Of a stretch of DNA of 64,000 bases, positions 43,315 to 56,490 are shown piece after piece. Numbering within the stretch: the first letter of the stretch is position 1; the number at the start of each line of letters is the position of its first letter. The position numbers and the translations under genes are program-made. The notes beneath the pieces were generated by a model, which was given only the letters and a program-made list of their open reading frames with translations, had not been told where the DNA came from and did no database searches. The DNA comes from Thinopyrum elongatum (Eukaryota > Streptophyta > Magnoliopsida > Poales > Poaceae): NCBI GenBank assembly GCA_011799875.1, contig CM022301.1, positions 13,721,570-13,785,569 on the forward strand, given 5' to 3'.

Positions 43315-46052
43315 ATGCATCATCCCTGGACTCGCTCTATGCCCAACCCACCTGAGGACAATTTTGGACAAATGGGAAATAATTTCACACAGGGACAGAC
43401 AAGTCAACAGAGCAACGATTAAGCATTTTCAAAAGTATGCCGTCTGTATGAACAAAGCCAGCAACAGCACCAGGAAATGATGCATCATTTAATCAATATG
43501 GGAAATCATCAGGGACAACATCAGTACAGATCCAAATTATCTGAATTACAGAAGACCCTTCCAACAGTCTTTTCTCACATAGACAAACCCTTGGAAGTAG
43601 ATGATTGGCTGTGAGATATTGAAAGAAAACTGGTCATAGCTCAGTGTACGGACCAGGAAAAAGTGCTATATGCTCCGCACTATTTTTCTGGAACAGCAGC
43701 ATCATGGTGGGAGAATTTATGTCACACGCACCCCAATGGAGCAAATATGACATGAGAACAATTCAAGGAAAACTTTCGGGGAGCACATATCCCCAACAGT
43801 ATTATGAAGTTGAAGAAAAGGGAGTTTGAGGATCTCAAGCAGCGAGGCTCCACGGTAGCATAGTACCTGGACCAGTTTACTCAGCTGGCCCGGTACGCCA
43901 ACGACGAATACATGACAAAAGGCAAGAAGATGGAAAAATTTCTTGATGGACTTGTCCCGTCTCTGAAATGCCAACTGGTAGTCCACACCTTTCCAGATTT
44001 CGAGACACTAGTAGACAAGGCAATTATACTAGAGAACGAGCACCGCAACATGAACGAAATTCGCAAGCACCGTATGAACCAGTCAGCACAGGTTCACAAC
44101 AACAGGCCCATGAATGAATTTCAGAGGCCTGTGATACCCCGACCAGCAGTTCCAACATTTCAACCAGTCGTCCCAACACCACGACCGCAGCAGAGCCGCA
44201 GCACCTTCAACAACAGGACTAAAGACACAACGTTCCATCCTAGCATCACCTGTTATGCCTGCAAAGAAGAGGGGCATTACTCCAGGCAATGCCCAAAGCA
44301 GGGGAATAATACTCCCAAGCCCAACAACAATGACCGCGGTACAAATACAGCTCCGCGGCGCAACAATTTCAACCCCAACAACAACCAAAGAAAGGGACAG
44401 GTCAACCATGTGACCTTTGAGGAAGCACAGAATGCACCAGATATTGTGTTTGGTACGTTTCCTGTCAACACAATTAATGCTACAGTTTTATTTGATTCTG
44501 GAGCTTCTCATTCGTGCATTTCCAAAAGATTTGCTTCGGAGAATCAGTTTTCTTTTTTGCCTTTGCAAAATTCCATGGTTATTTAGTCCCCGGGATCGAA
44601 GCAAAGCACACAATGGTACTGCAAGGATGTGAACATAGAAATCAAACGGATGGAATTTTTAGCCAACCTAATCGTACTGGAAGCAGTCGATCTGGACGTT
44701 ATTTTGGGAATGGATTGGTTAAGCACAAATAAATGTTTCATAGACTGCTACAACTGTATGTTGACTCTCACTAATTGCCAAGGGGAAACAATAAAAGTTG
44801 GCACAAGGAGGATTTCTACTTCATAGGGAAAATTAAATCAAGTGGATATGACAGAATTAAGCAAGGTTCCTGTAGTCTGCGAATATCCCGATGTATTTCC
44901 TAAGGAGCTACCAGGTATGCCATCGGACCATGAAATTGAATTTGTTATTGAACTAGCACCTGGAACGACACCCATTTACAAGAAGCCGTATCGAATGGCT
45001 TCGACTGAGTTGGTTGAGCTGAAGAAACAAATCAAAGAATTATTGGAAAAAGGTTATGTCCGACCCAGCTCGTCACCATGGGGATCACCAGTTTTATTCA
45101 CCAAGACAAAGGATGGTACCCTAAAGTTATGTATTGATTATAGGGCACTCAATATGGTTGCCATCAAAAATAAATATCCACTGCCACGGATCAATGACTT
45201 GTTTGACCAATTGGTAGAAGCCAAGGTATTCTCAAAAATAGACTTGAGGTCAAGCTACCATCAATTAAGAATTCGATCATCAGACATACCCAAGACTGCC
45301 TTTACCACCAGATATGCAATATATGAGTTCACAGTGATGCCCTTCGGTTTGACCAATGCTCCTGCTTATTTTGTGCATCTCGTGAACAAGGTCTTCATGA
45401 AATATTTAGACAAGTTCATGGTTGTGTTCATCGATGATATACTTATTTATTCCAAGATGCCAGAGGAACATGAGCAACATCTTCGAATAGTCACGGAAGA
45501 ATTGCGGAAGAATCAACTGTATGCCAAATTCAGTAAGTGTGAATTTTTGCTACGGGAAGTCGGTTTTGTAGGACACGTACTGACACAGCATGGGATAGCA
45601 GTGTACCCAAGTAAAGTAAAGGATGTCTTAGGGTGGAAGCAACCCACCAACGTGATTGAGGTCAGAAGTTTCCTTGGCCTGGCTGGCTACTATCAGAGAT
45701 TTATAGAAGGATTCTCCACCATAGACAAAACCATGACCCAATTGCTCAAGAAGGATAAGAAGTTTGAATGGATCGAAGCCTGTGAGAAAAGTTTCCAAGA
45801 ATTGAAAAAGAGGTTAACAACGGCACCCGTTCTGATCGTGCTAGATGTGCACAAAAATTTTGAGATATATTTTGATGCATCCAGGAAAGGCCTTGGATGT
45901 GTGTTAATGCAAGAGGGAAAGGTCGTAGCATATGCCTCAAGACAACTATGGTGACACGAATAAAATTATCCTACCTATGACTTGGAGTTAGCAGCAGTGA
46001 TACATGCACTCAAGGAATGGCGACATTGCCTTCTTGGTAATCGATGTGAGAT
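43315..46052 (+). pseudogene. Gypsy E gag-protease-RT-RNase H (5' part)
   Basis: A single frame from ATG 43315 with stops at 43420, 43612, 43753, 43861, 44584, 44824, 45952 and 45961 but no frameshift. Gag: DKPLEVDDWL, YFSGTAASWWENL, FLDGLVPSLKCQL; CCHC knuckle CYACKEEGHYSRQC (44251-44292). Protease: [46 protein letters not shown] (catalytic Asp present), [25 protein letters not shown] (both Asp present). RNase [19 protein letters not shown]. The solo LTR interrupts after GNRCEI. Catalytic residues look normal apart from the stops. Confidence 0.95.
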
Positions 46053-47550
46053 TGATACGTCTCCGTCATATCTATAATTTTTTTATTGTTTCATGCCAAT
46101 ATTATACAACTTTCATATACTTTTTGCAACTTTTTATATTATTTTTGGGACTAACATATTGATCCATTGCCCAGTGCCAGTTCCTGTTTTGTGCTTGTTT
46201 TTGGTTTCACAGAATACCCATATCAAACGAAGTCCAAATGCAATAAAATTTTACGGAGATCATTTTTGGAATATATGTGAATTTTAGGAAGTGGAATCAA
46301 CGCAAACGGGGCCCCCAGGTGAACACATGGCACCTGGGCATGCCCCACCCCCTGGGCACGCGGTGGTGCCATGTGGGCACACCGTAGGTCGGTTGGGGGT
46401 ATCCTTCGGGCGCAAGGAAGCTTATATCTGGAAAAAATCGTGTTAAAATTTCAGCGCAATCAGAGTTACGGATCTCCGGTTATAAAAGAAATGGTGAAAG
46501 GCTAGAAAACAAAAACGCGAAACAGAAGAGAACAGAGAGATAGATCCAATCTCGGAGGTGGCTCTCGCGTCTCCGTTGCCATGGAGGCCAAGCACCAGAG
46601 GGAGAACCCTCCTCCCACCTAGGGAGGATGCCATGGAAGAAGGAGAAGAAGGGGAGCTATCTCCCCCTCTCTTCCGGCACCGCCGGAGTGCCGTCGGGGG
46701 AACGATCATGATGGCGATCTACATCAACAACCTTGCTACCATCAACACCAACATCAATACCTCTTCTCCCCGCTATAATCTCTACTTAAACATGGTGCTT
46801 CATGCTATATATTATTTCCCAATGTGTATGGCTATCCTATGATGTTTGAGTATATCTGTTTTGTCCTATGGGTTGATTGATGATCGTGATTGGTTTGAGT
46901 TGTATGCTTTATATTGGTGTGGTCCTATGGTGCCCTCCGTGTCGCGCAAGTGTGAGGGGTACCCGCTGTAGGGTTTGCAATACGTTCATAATTCACTTAT
47001 AGTGGGTTGCGTGAGTGACTGAAACACAAACCCGAGTAAGGGGGTTGTTGCGTATGGGATAAAGAGGATTTGATACTTAATGCTATGGTTGGGTTTTACC
47101 TTAATGATCTTTGGTAGTTGCGGATGCTTGCTATAGGTCCAATCATAAGTGCATATGATCCAAGTAGAGAAAGTATGTTAGCTCATGCCTCTCCCTCATA
47201 TAGAATTGCAACAAGGATTACCGGTCTAGTTATCGATTGCCTATGGAAAAATCTTTCTCTTGTGTTACAAAAGCTTTCTACTTTACTACTAGCTTTTATT
47301 ATCTTGCAATTTATTCATAGTTTTATTCATGCAAAGTACTTCTAGTTTTATTCTTGCAATCTTATCCTATCACACCTACACATAGTTTCATACTTGTTCT
47401 GGGTAAAGCAAACGTCAAGTGCGCGTAGAGTTGTATCGGTGGTCGATAGAACTTGAAGGGTTTATTAATCCTACCTTTAGCTCCTCATTGGGTTCGACAC
47501 TCTTATTTATCGAAAAGCTACAATTTATCCCGTATACTTGCGGGTTATCA
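46053..47550 (+). mobile_element. Solo LTR inside gypsy E
   Basis: Starts TGATACGTCTCCGTCATATC, ends GCGGGTTATCA; 1498 bp with TSD GAGAT on both sides (46048-46052, 47551-47555). No primer-binding site, coding region or second LTR. The opening resembles other TGATACGTCTCC gypsy LTR families but the body differs from 24362-25922. A TATA box (TATAAAAG, about 46480) follows a GC-rich stretch. It is what remains after LTR-LTR recombination of a full insertion. Confidence 0.95.
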
Positions 47551-49278
47551 GAGATATACACGGATCACAAAAGTCTCAAGTATATCTTCACCCAGCCAGA
47601 ATTAAACTTGCGACAACGTCGCTGGCTTGAGTTAATTAAGGATTATGATGTGGGAATTCATTACCATCCGGGTAAAGCAAATATTGTGGCAGACGCCCTC
47701 AGCCGAAATCGCTGCCCCAGCAATAACAGTGTGCAATTCTTATATCATGAGTTCAACCAGGAATTTGCCAAACTCAACATGCTCCTAGTTAAGGAAGGAA
47801 CCGTTACTCAACTAGAAATAAAACCAACATTAGAGGATCAGATCAAAGAAGCCCAAAAGGGACACCCAAGCATTGAGGGGATTAAAAATAAAGTAAATTT
47901 GGGCAAGGCATCCGAATTTACCATGGATAGTCAGGGAATTTTATGGTTCGGAAAAAGATTATGCGTGCCTAATAAGGAAGAGTTAAAGCAACAAATTTTG
48001 GCAGAGGCTCACACCACTCCGTACTCCATTCACCCAGGAGCAACCAAGATGTACAAGGATCTACAAGAAAAAAATTGGTGCCACGGGATGAAAAGTGACA
48101 TAGCTGTGTACGTCGCATGCTGTGACTCATGTCAGCGGGTAAAAGCAGAAAACCAGAGGCTTGCAAGACTATTGCAGCCACTCAGAGTGCCTGAATGGAA
48201 ATGGGATGTAATAGGAATGGATTTTATCGTCGGATTGCCAAGGTCACGACACGGAAATGATGCTATCTGGGTTATAACAGATTTATTAACCAAGGTGGCA
48301 CATTTCATTCCAGTAAAAACCACATACTCAACACAGAGGCTTGCCAAGTTATACCTCTCCCAGATTGTTTGCTTACACGGAGTACCCAAGACCATAGTTT
48401 CAGACAGAGGCACCCAGCTTGTCTCTAGGTTTTGGGAGCACCTACAGCAAGCCTTAGGGACTCAACTGACATTCAGCACATCATATCACCCACAGACCGG
48501 AGGACAAATGGAGCGGGTGAATCAAATATTGGAGGACATGTTGAGAGCATGTGTGCTCACTTATGGAGTTAGCTGGGAAGACAGTTTGCCATACGCAGAG
48601 TTCTCATATAACAACAGTTATCAAGCTAGTCTAAAGATGTCACCCTTCCAAGCCCTGTACGAACGATGATGCCGTACCCCACTCAATTGGTCTGAGACCG
48701 GGGATAGCCGAATCTTCGGCCCAGAAATTCTTAAAGAGGCAGAAACAAAAGTGAAGCTTATTCAAGACAGACTGAGAGCGGCTCAGAGCCGTCAGAAGAG
48801 CTACTACGATCAGAAACACCATCAGATTAGTTTTGAACCAGACGAATATGTATATCTCAGAGTGTCTCCAACAAGGGGGCTACAGAGATTCAAAGTCAAA
48901 GGAAAATTGGCACCGAGGTTTATTGGACCATTCAGAATAATTGCAAGGAGGGGTAAGGTTGCCTATCAACTAGAGCTACTGGCAGAATTATCGGATGTTC
49001 ATGATGTGTTTCACGTGTCACAACTAAGGAGATGTGTCAGTAACCCAGAAAAGCAAGTCCAGCATCAAGACCTAGATATCCAACCAGATCTTACATATAG
49101 GGAAAGTCCTATTAAAATTTTGGAGGAGTCTGAACGGAGAACCCGACAGAGCGTGATAAAATTTTACAAGGTTCAGTGGAGTAATCACACCGAGGAAGAA
49201 GCAACATGCGAAAGAGAGGGTCACCTGAGGACTGAATATCCGTACCTATCTGAGGGACAGCTGAAATCTCGGGGATGA
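47551..49278 (+). pseudogene. Gypsy E RNase H-integrase-chromodomain (3' part)
   Basis: Resumes with [19 protein letters not shown] and [20 protein letters not shown] (RNase H end). Integrase zinc domain: [16 protein letters not shown] to [13 protein letters not shown]. Catalytic core: [13 protein letters not shown] (Asp), [12 protein letters not shown] (Asp), [15 protein letters not shown] (Glu), all three acidic residues present. A TGA at 48667 interrupts the same frame. Then the GPY-like region (KLAPRFIGPFRIIAR, DVFHVSQLRRCV) and a chromodomain-type end (ESPIKILEESERRTR, FYKVQWSNHTEEEATCE), stop at 49276. The chromodomain may direct insertion to heterochromatin, by analogy with other chromoviruses. 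Confidence 0.95.
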
Positions 49279-49303
49279 GATTTTTCTTAAGGGGGGTAGG
49301 TGT

Positions 49304-52300
49304 TGTAACACCCCAAAATATTCTCCCTGCATTTTCAAAATCTTTTCTTTAAAATAAAATAAAAAAAATCTTTGAAATCATTTTGATCTTATTTTCTTCC
49401 TTCTGTTTTGAAAGCCATTTCAAATTTTAATTGGGTTTCAAATTTTCTTAAATGGTTCTGTTTGGATGGTTTATTTATTGGGTAATTATTTTTGAGAGAT
49501 CAAAAATATTTTTCCTTTTAGCAAAGTTTTTGAAAATCTCCCAAGGAGATGGCCTTTTCATTTTCAGCACTCCAAAATCCATCCAATAATTTTTCTACCA
49601 CTTCTAAATTATCTCACAAGTCATTCCCACATTCCAGGACAATATCCAACACTTTTCCTCTTCACAAAAATATTTTTCATATTTTAAATAAATTCCAAAG
49701 TTGGAATTTATATTATTCATGGTTTCTTTGAATTACAAAGGAGCCATATTTTCCTCAACACTTCTGATCCCACCAAAATTATCCTAGCAACTAGATGGTA
49801 CCTACAACCCATTTCACCAAAAACTTTGGGTTCCATAGTTCAAAATTTTCAAAATTCATTCAATTCAAATTTGGACCAGAAACAAATTCCTTGCTCAAAA
49901 CCTATTCTAAACCACTCCAAAAATTCTGAAATTTTGCCATCACCTTTGTCTTGCATTAGTACATCGCCACAAAAAGTTTCAGAAATTTCATAAATGCCCA
50001 AGGCCATCTAGCATTTCATCGAACACCTTCTCTGCACTGTTCATAACTGACAGAAAAATTTAGTTAACTGAAGAAGTTTGGAGAGAGGGAGAGATCGGCG
50101 CCGTGCACGCCACTCCATCGCTCTCCTTCTCCTCCACGCTCCTTGTCCTCTTTAATGAGCCGACGTGACCCCTCTGGTCAGTAGCTCACCGCCGACAACA
50201 CAGTACTCGGCCGGTGCACCTACCAACGTGCTCATCCATGGTGACCGAAGCGGATCGCCATGGAGCCCGCCATCTTCACTCCTCTCACCGCTCCCTTTCC
50301 TACCCTCCTATCCACGCGGCGTCTCCTCCGCATCAGCGCCTCACCGTCCAAGCCGCTGGAGCCCGCCTGGCAGTCACCGGAGCCGGTCATCGCCGCCACA
50401 CCCGTACGCAGGCCACACCGTGGATGAGGCCGGAGAGCTCAAGCTCATCCATGCCGACTCTTCCAGAGCGCTCCACCATCCTCATTAATCCCTCGCCACC
50501 CCTGACCACCGCCCCTAACCTACCACGCCGACCGGAGTAACTCCGGCGTCAGCCGCAAGCCACGGCCACCCTCAGATCGCCTATAAAAGGCCGTCCCGAG
50601 CCCCGTTCGAAGGTTACCGCACCCCCACCCATCCTCAATCGACCCCCACACCACTCCCCCGACCTCGAGGAGGTCGTCTTCCTCCTCTCCGACTACCGAC
50701 CCACTACCACCTCCGCTGATCAGCACGCCACCATCACTCCATCTCCACCCTCCAAACTGCACTAGTAGCCTCCTAGCACTCCCTCTTGTCGGAACCGCGC
50801 GTCAATTTGACGGTTCCCGGCCTCTTCGACGAGATCCACCACCACCCGAATGGCCGTCGACCGCCGTCGACCTCGCCGTCGCTCCGATGTTCTCCGGCGA
50901 CCACCACCTCCAACCACCGACGCGGTACTCCACCCCGAGCATGACCATGCCTGCACCACCCTCTGATACGCGGGCGATCGCCGCACCTCTTCCGTACTGC
51001 GTGCGGGCGCGTGCAGATTTGAACCTGATGGGTGGACCCCACCCGTCAGCGTTCTCTCTTTTTTTCTGTTTTAAAAACGAAAGCATATTTGGCGCTTTAC
51101 GCTTTCTGCTCTGGAAAGCGCCTTCTGTTCGAACCGTTTTCTTTTTTAAAACGTCCAGGGACATGCTGTTTTGCAGAAAGACCCCTGGTTTTGAAACCTT
51201 CGTAACTTTTTAACCTCAAGTCCAGATGACTTGATTCTTTTTTTGAATTTCTTATTTTTCTCTCTAGTTTTTTTAGTATTTATTTAAAAATATTTTGAGA
51301 CAAGTTTTTGTACGGTGATGGAATTTTTGATTTGAATTCAAATTTGTGTTTTTCAGAAAAAGAGGGGGAAAACTTTGCCGAAAATTTGGAGGGGTTTTCT
51401 CCTGACTACTTTGGACAAGGCAAGCATATTTGAACTCTGGATATGGTGATTGCATATTGCATGACATGGTTGCATCGGTTGAGTTTGCACCATATGGGTA
51501 GAAATAATGCATGCATGCATAGTCATGTCATTTGCTCACTTGCTTGCATTCCACTCAAGGTCTGGCATGCATATGTTGTAGGAATCCAGGAGTGTGCTCC
51601 TGCCTTGGACGTGTCGGTGGGCACAGGGCCATATTTGACACGGTGGTGTCGCGTGATATATGTGGAGTATACCTGTGATAATAAGCAACACCTCCTGAGT
51701 TGACCTAGATCGAGTCTTTCCTAGATCGAGTATTGTTCAGTTGCACCTAGCTGAATGCCATGCTGCCACGGGTACTTCCGCAAGGAAGGTATGGCTTAGT
51801 AAGTTATCAACCCCTGTCTGTCAACATAGAGGGCCACGATGAGGGTTTCCACCGCCATGGACTAAATCCCGTCATTGGGTCAGGGGGCATGGGTGTTTCC
51901 GGTTATAGCCGAGAGGGGCCCCCCCTTGTAATCCGTGCATATGAATAGTGATCCCATGCTATTCGAGATTGTGGTCTCCCCGACTTAGAGTTTTTCTGTA
52001 AAGATGCTTTGGGTGATTCTTGGCATCCGGGCGGTTAATCTGGTGTGTGCTGGTCAGGCGTTTTCTCAACCCAAAGACCGTAATGGGAATTAGTCAGTGT
52101 CACGGTGCTGACTAAAGAAAGCTCATACACGTGGGTAAAGAGTACACCCTCTGCAGAGTTTACCTATTCGAATACCCGTGTCCACGGTCAAGGATGTAGC
52201 TGGGAAAGGGTCAAGTATCGGTCCTGGTGTCGGTCTTTGGAGGAAATAATAAAAATCAAGCATGATTATTTTGCAGGATATTATTGTCACTACTAATGTT

Positions 52301-53287
52301 ATCATAAATATTATTGATGATATGGATATTATCGTGGACTAACCCGTTTCTCTTATTTTGTTTTCTGAGTGTCTCAGGGGCTGGGTAGACTACCCCGGAC
52401 CTTCATTTTTATTTAAAAGACCTTACGAGGCGTCTCTCGAGTTCTCGGGTGGTCCTGTCTCGCCCGACTCTCTTGTAGATACCTGTTTGGCATTTCTTTT
52501 CAAGACCGACTGTGGCGTCACTCTTTTTTTACACCAGACTGGCATTTCTCTTCAAGACCTTATGAGGCATCTCTCGAGTTTTTGGGCGGTCCTGTCTCGC
52601 TCGACTCTCTTGTAGATACCCGTTTGGCATTTCTCTTACTTTCTGAATGTCTCTTGGGCTGGCTAGACTACCTGAGACATTCATTACCTTCTATTTTATT
52701 AAGCTTGATTATGACTAACATGCTCTGCTTACTTCTGCATCATTTTGATATTGTCATACCATGTTTTAAGATTCTATTCAGCATGAGCATTTAGTATGAT
52801 CCAGCATGAGCATATGCACTCATTATATCTTTTGTTCATTATGTTTGCGAGTACATTCCAACTTACTCACTGGTTGTCCCTGGCTATTTACTTGGCCAGA
52901 CCTTGAGGAGGAGGAGCTTATGGAGGACGAGTACGCTAGTGAGCCCGACGCCTAGAAGAGTTCCTAGTCAGTCAACCTGTGATATTGGAGTCTAATCACA
53001 TATATCATCCGCAGAGCTTCCGCTACACAAATAAAATAGTCAAGCCTCACACTGACGCTTGGCTCTATTTTATTGTATCAGTATTATAGTACCACCACAC
53101 CACTGTCATATTCCTCCACCGTAGTATATTGGCGAGGTTGTAATAATTTGTTGAGCACTTAGACTCAACCGATGTAATGTTATGTGTATTGTATATCTCT
53201 ATAAAGGAAGTCCACCAGTTGTGTTGATTTTGGGGCTAGTGTGACTTGGGGCTACTCTATGATTCGTTCTCAGAAATGGGCCCGACA
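49304..53287 (+). mobile_element. Gypsy E 3' LTR
   Basis: 3984 bp, starts TGTAACACCCCAAAATATTC after the purine tract AAGGGGGGTAGGTGT, ends GGGCCCGACA, followed by TSD ACCAC. Scattered substitutions and indels against the 5' LTR, for example an extra CTAGATCGAGTCTTTC near 51705. TATA at 50582-50589; repeat block 52405-52640. Confidence 0.92.
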
Positions 53288-56200
53288 ACCACTTGGCACC
53301 TCCATATCGCCCCGCCGCCACCTGAGCCCGCCTCCACCGCGCCCCTGTTCCTCCAGCCGCCGCGGGCCCGCAGAGCCCATCTGAAGCCCGCCCGAGCCCA
53401 TGCGTCGCCGCCTCCGTGCCCTCCCGCGCCCGAGCTCCAGATCTGGGCAGGAGCTCTCGATCCAGAGCCCTGCTCCTCCCGTGCGCCTTCACCAGGCCTC
53501 GACCCCGCAGCCCTCGGCTGATCCGGCAAGCCTGCCTGCCACTGCTAGCGACCTCGACCACCAGGTCACGCTGTCGCCGGCCACCTTTCTTCTCCTTCCT
53601 CCTCCTGCAATTCTGCTTCCCCGGCTCTCAATCTCCCATCTCTCTCTGTAACAGGAAGCCCTGTGGCCGAGCACACCGTCGGACCCATTGCCGCCAGCCT
53701 CCTCTAACTCCCCTGCGCCGAAACTCGTGCTTCTTCCCCGGATCCTCACCCCCAGCGCTATCTCCGGCGTCCCCACGTTCGTCCGCGGCAAGCCTCGTCG
53801 CCGCCATCTTCTGCTTGCCGCTACCACTTCCAGTTCAATCGGGAGGAGCCCCGATCCATGCCAGCGTTGACCCGCTCGCCCTCACGCGTGGGACGCCCGC
53901 CTGGGCCGACCCAGCGCCAAGGCCCAGATCCGCCTCCGGTCTGTTAGGCCTACTCGCCCAAGCCGGCCCATGGCCATCTGGTGAGCGCGCCGGTGCCCAG
54001 CCGCCGAACTAGGCCAGATCTCATATTCGGCCCGTGCATTGTTTTTTTTTTCCCTGGACGAATATTGCAATTACTGAGGACATGCATAATTACAGAAAAA
54101 TGCCATTAATTTGCATTGCTCATAATTAAATAACCGTGCACCAAAATAAATCATGTCATATATGTAAATTGGGTAGAATTTCATGTAGTTTGACAATTTG
54201 CAACTTTCATCCATGTTAAAATTGTTTAAAATAGCTGTTTGCATTAATTTGCATAAATGACATGCTAAAATGGTTTATTTCATAACTAAATAACCGTAGC
54301 TCCGAATTAAATAAATTATAAATGTAAATGGGGTAGAAAAATGTGTAGATTAACATGGAGCACTCACTTTTGCTGTTTAACAACATTAAAATTGTGTTTT
54401 AATCAGAATAGACCAAATCCAAAAATTGCTTATGGGGAACTTTCGGAATTGTTATGTGTTGTTTCCGGCCTCATTTAAACTTACCTAGATAGGTTGTTTA
54501 CTCATGCCTCATCTCTTGCCATGTTTAACCAACATTTAATATTGATGAGTAGCATAAATGGGAGAGAACTAAATAATTGATGTGGAGTTTCCTCAATATG
54601 CAACCCGTTGCATAGTGAGCTTCACTTAATGTGTAGTATTTGGTTGTTGCATCTTGCCATGCCATGACTCGTTAATCCGGACATGCATCATACTTGGTTA
54701 TGCATCATGCCATGATTATGATTGTGTGTTTACCATGTTTCATGCTTCTTTCTGGTTGTGCTTCTTATCGATAGTCCGGATACGTTGCGAAGTGTGAGGA
54801 TTCGTTCGACTACACTTGTTCGTCTACTTCATGGATTCGGTCTTCTTCCTAGCGGGATTTTAGGCAAGATGACCATTACCTTGGATATCACTACTATCTT
54901 TGCTTTCTAGTTGTCTCGATGCTATCGCTATGTCTCGCTACCTACCACTTGTTTGTCAGCCTCCCAAATTGCCATGATACAGCCTTTAACCTTCCACCAT
55001 CCCAGCAAACCGTTGTTTGGCTATGTTACAACTTTGCTCAGCCCTTTTATTGCATTGCTAGTTGGAGGTGCAGTTGCAGGTTGTTCCATGTTGGGACATG
55101 GATATCATGGGATATCACAATATCTCTTATTTAATTAATGCACCTATATACTTGGTAATGGGTGGAAGGCTCGGCCTTTTGCCTGGTGTTTTGTTCCACT
55201 CATGCCGCCCTAGTTTCCGGAGCACCGGTGTTATGTTCCTTGACGAGCGATTCTAACACATGTGGGGTATATGGGGCCCCCTTGCTTATTTGTTTTAGGA
55301 TAAACTTCTCTAGCAAGGCCCAACATTGGTACTACATTTGCCTAATGACAACTAAAACTTGCATAGGGAATTTCTGGACCCCGCGGATAATTAATCAATA
55401 AACTGTGCCAGTGCTCCTCATGAGTGTTGGTCCAAACTAGGCGATGCCTGGCGCCCCCCGGGAAAACGGGGTTTCAGCTAACACGACGTCTGGCTCATCC
55501 GGTGTGCCCTGAGAACAAGATATGTGCGGCTCCTATTAGGATTGTCGGTACACCGGGAGGTCTTGCCGGTTTAGTTTACACTTTGACGAGTGGCTTGTCC
55601 ACCGGGATTCCTTATCGTAAGCATCATGTTATCATGGTGTTAGGATGTTCCATCAGATGCATGTGGTAATTTGTGATCGACTACTTGGAGTACCCCTGCA
55701 GGGTTAAATCTTTCGGAAAGCCATGCCCGCGGTTTTGTGGAGACTTGGAAATTTATAATATCCGGTTGTGGAGAACTTGACACTAAATCCAATTAAAATA
55801 CACCAACAACGTGTGTAACCGTGATCGTCTCTTTCCGAGGGAGTTCGGGAAGAGAACGCGGTGGGGTTATGTTTGAACCGTAAGTAGGTTTTCAGGATCA
55901 CTTATTGATCATTACTAGTTGACAACCATTTATGCGTGGTTGCTCTTCTTATTCTTGTACTCATAAGTTAGCCACCATACAGTGCTTAGTGCTTGCTGCA
56001 ACCTCACCACTTATCCATTCCATACCCATTAAGCTTTGCTAGTCTTAGTACCCATGGTAATGGGATTGTTGAGTCCTCGTGGCTCACAGATTACTATAAC
56101 AATAGGTGCAGGTACGGGTAAAGCGATGATTTGACATGAGCGTGATGCTTGCTTGCTTTTGGTGTTCTTCTTCTGCTTCTTCTTCATCGATCATGGGATA

Positions 56201-56490
56201 GGTTCCTGGTTGCCAGCCTGGGACTAGCAGGGTGGATGTCATTCTGTTTTTTGTTTGATTTCATCAGTAGTCAGATCCTGCTCTTCTGTATGTTGATTGC
56301 TATGTATTGATGTAATGATGTATTCATGCTGTAGCTTGTGGCGAGTGTAAGCCTTTATCTGGTATTCTCATCTATTCAGTACATGTATGATGCAATGATA
56401 TCCACCTTGCGAAGCGTCTTCGATATGCGCTTCTATCCTTAGTGGAGCTTCCAAGTTCCTTGAGTATAGGACCGCATATTGGGGGTGACA
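53288..56490 (+). mobile_element. Gypsy D 5' LTR, second segment
   Basis: Continues the D LTR after TSD ACCAC (53288-53292): GACCTCCAGATCGCCCCGCC-type sequence matching 60383 onwards until GCGTGGGACGCC (53886), where the 3' LTR is cut by copia F. From there to 56490 it is the only copy in the window. The GC-rich open frames (53200-54010) are LTR leader sequence, open on both strands by composition. 54060-54600 is AT-rich. Ends GGGGGTGACA before the primer-binding site. Confidence 0.8.

Larger units (their letters stand above)
38006..53287 (+). mobile_element. Gypsy E: Tekay-type chromovirus (complete, nested)
   Basis: LTRs 38006-41959 and 49304-53287 (about 3.95 kb each), TSD ACCAC on both sides, primer-binding site TGGTACCAGAGC, polypurine tract AAGGGGGGTAGG before the 3' LTR. 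Encodes an extra 264-aa protein (42126-42920), gag, protease, RT, RNase H, integrase and a C-terminal chromodomain. Net length without the solo LTR is about 13.8 kb. The domain order and chromodomain place it with Del/Tekay chromoviruses. The 5' LTR begins TATAACACC where the 3' LTR begins TGTAACACC. Confidence 0.95.

Noticed and set aside
53199..54012. Long GC-rich open frames, up to 198 codons
   Set aside because: Part of the gypsy D LTR; the 3' LTR copy (60092-60985) has equivalent frames in altered lengths and both strands are open, so they are not genes.
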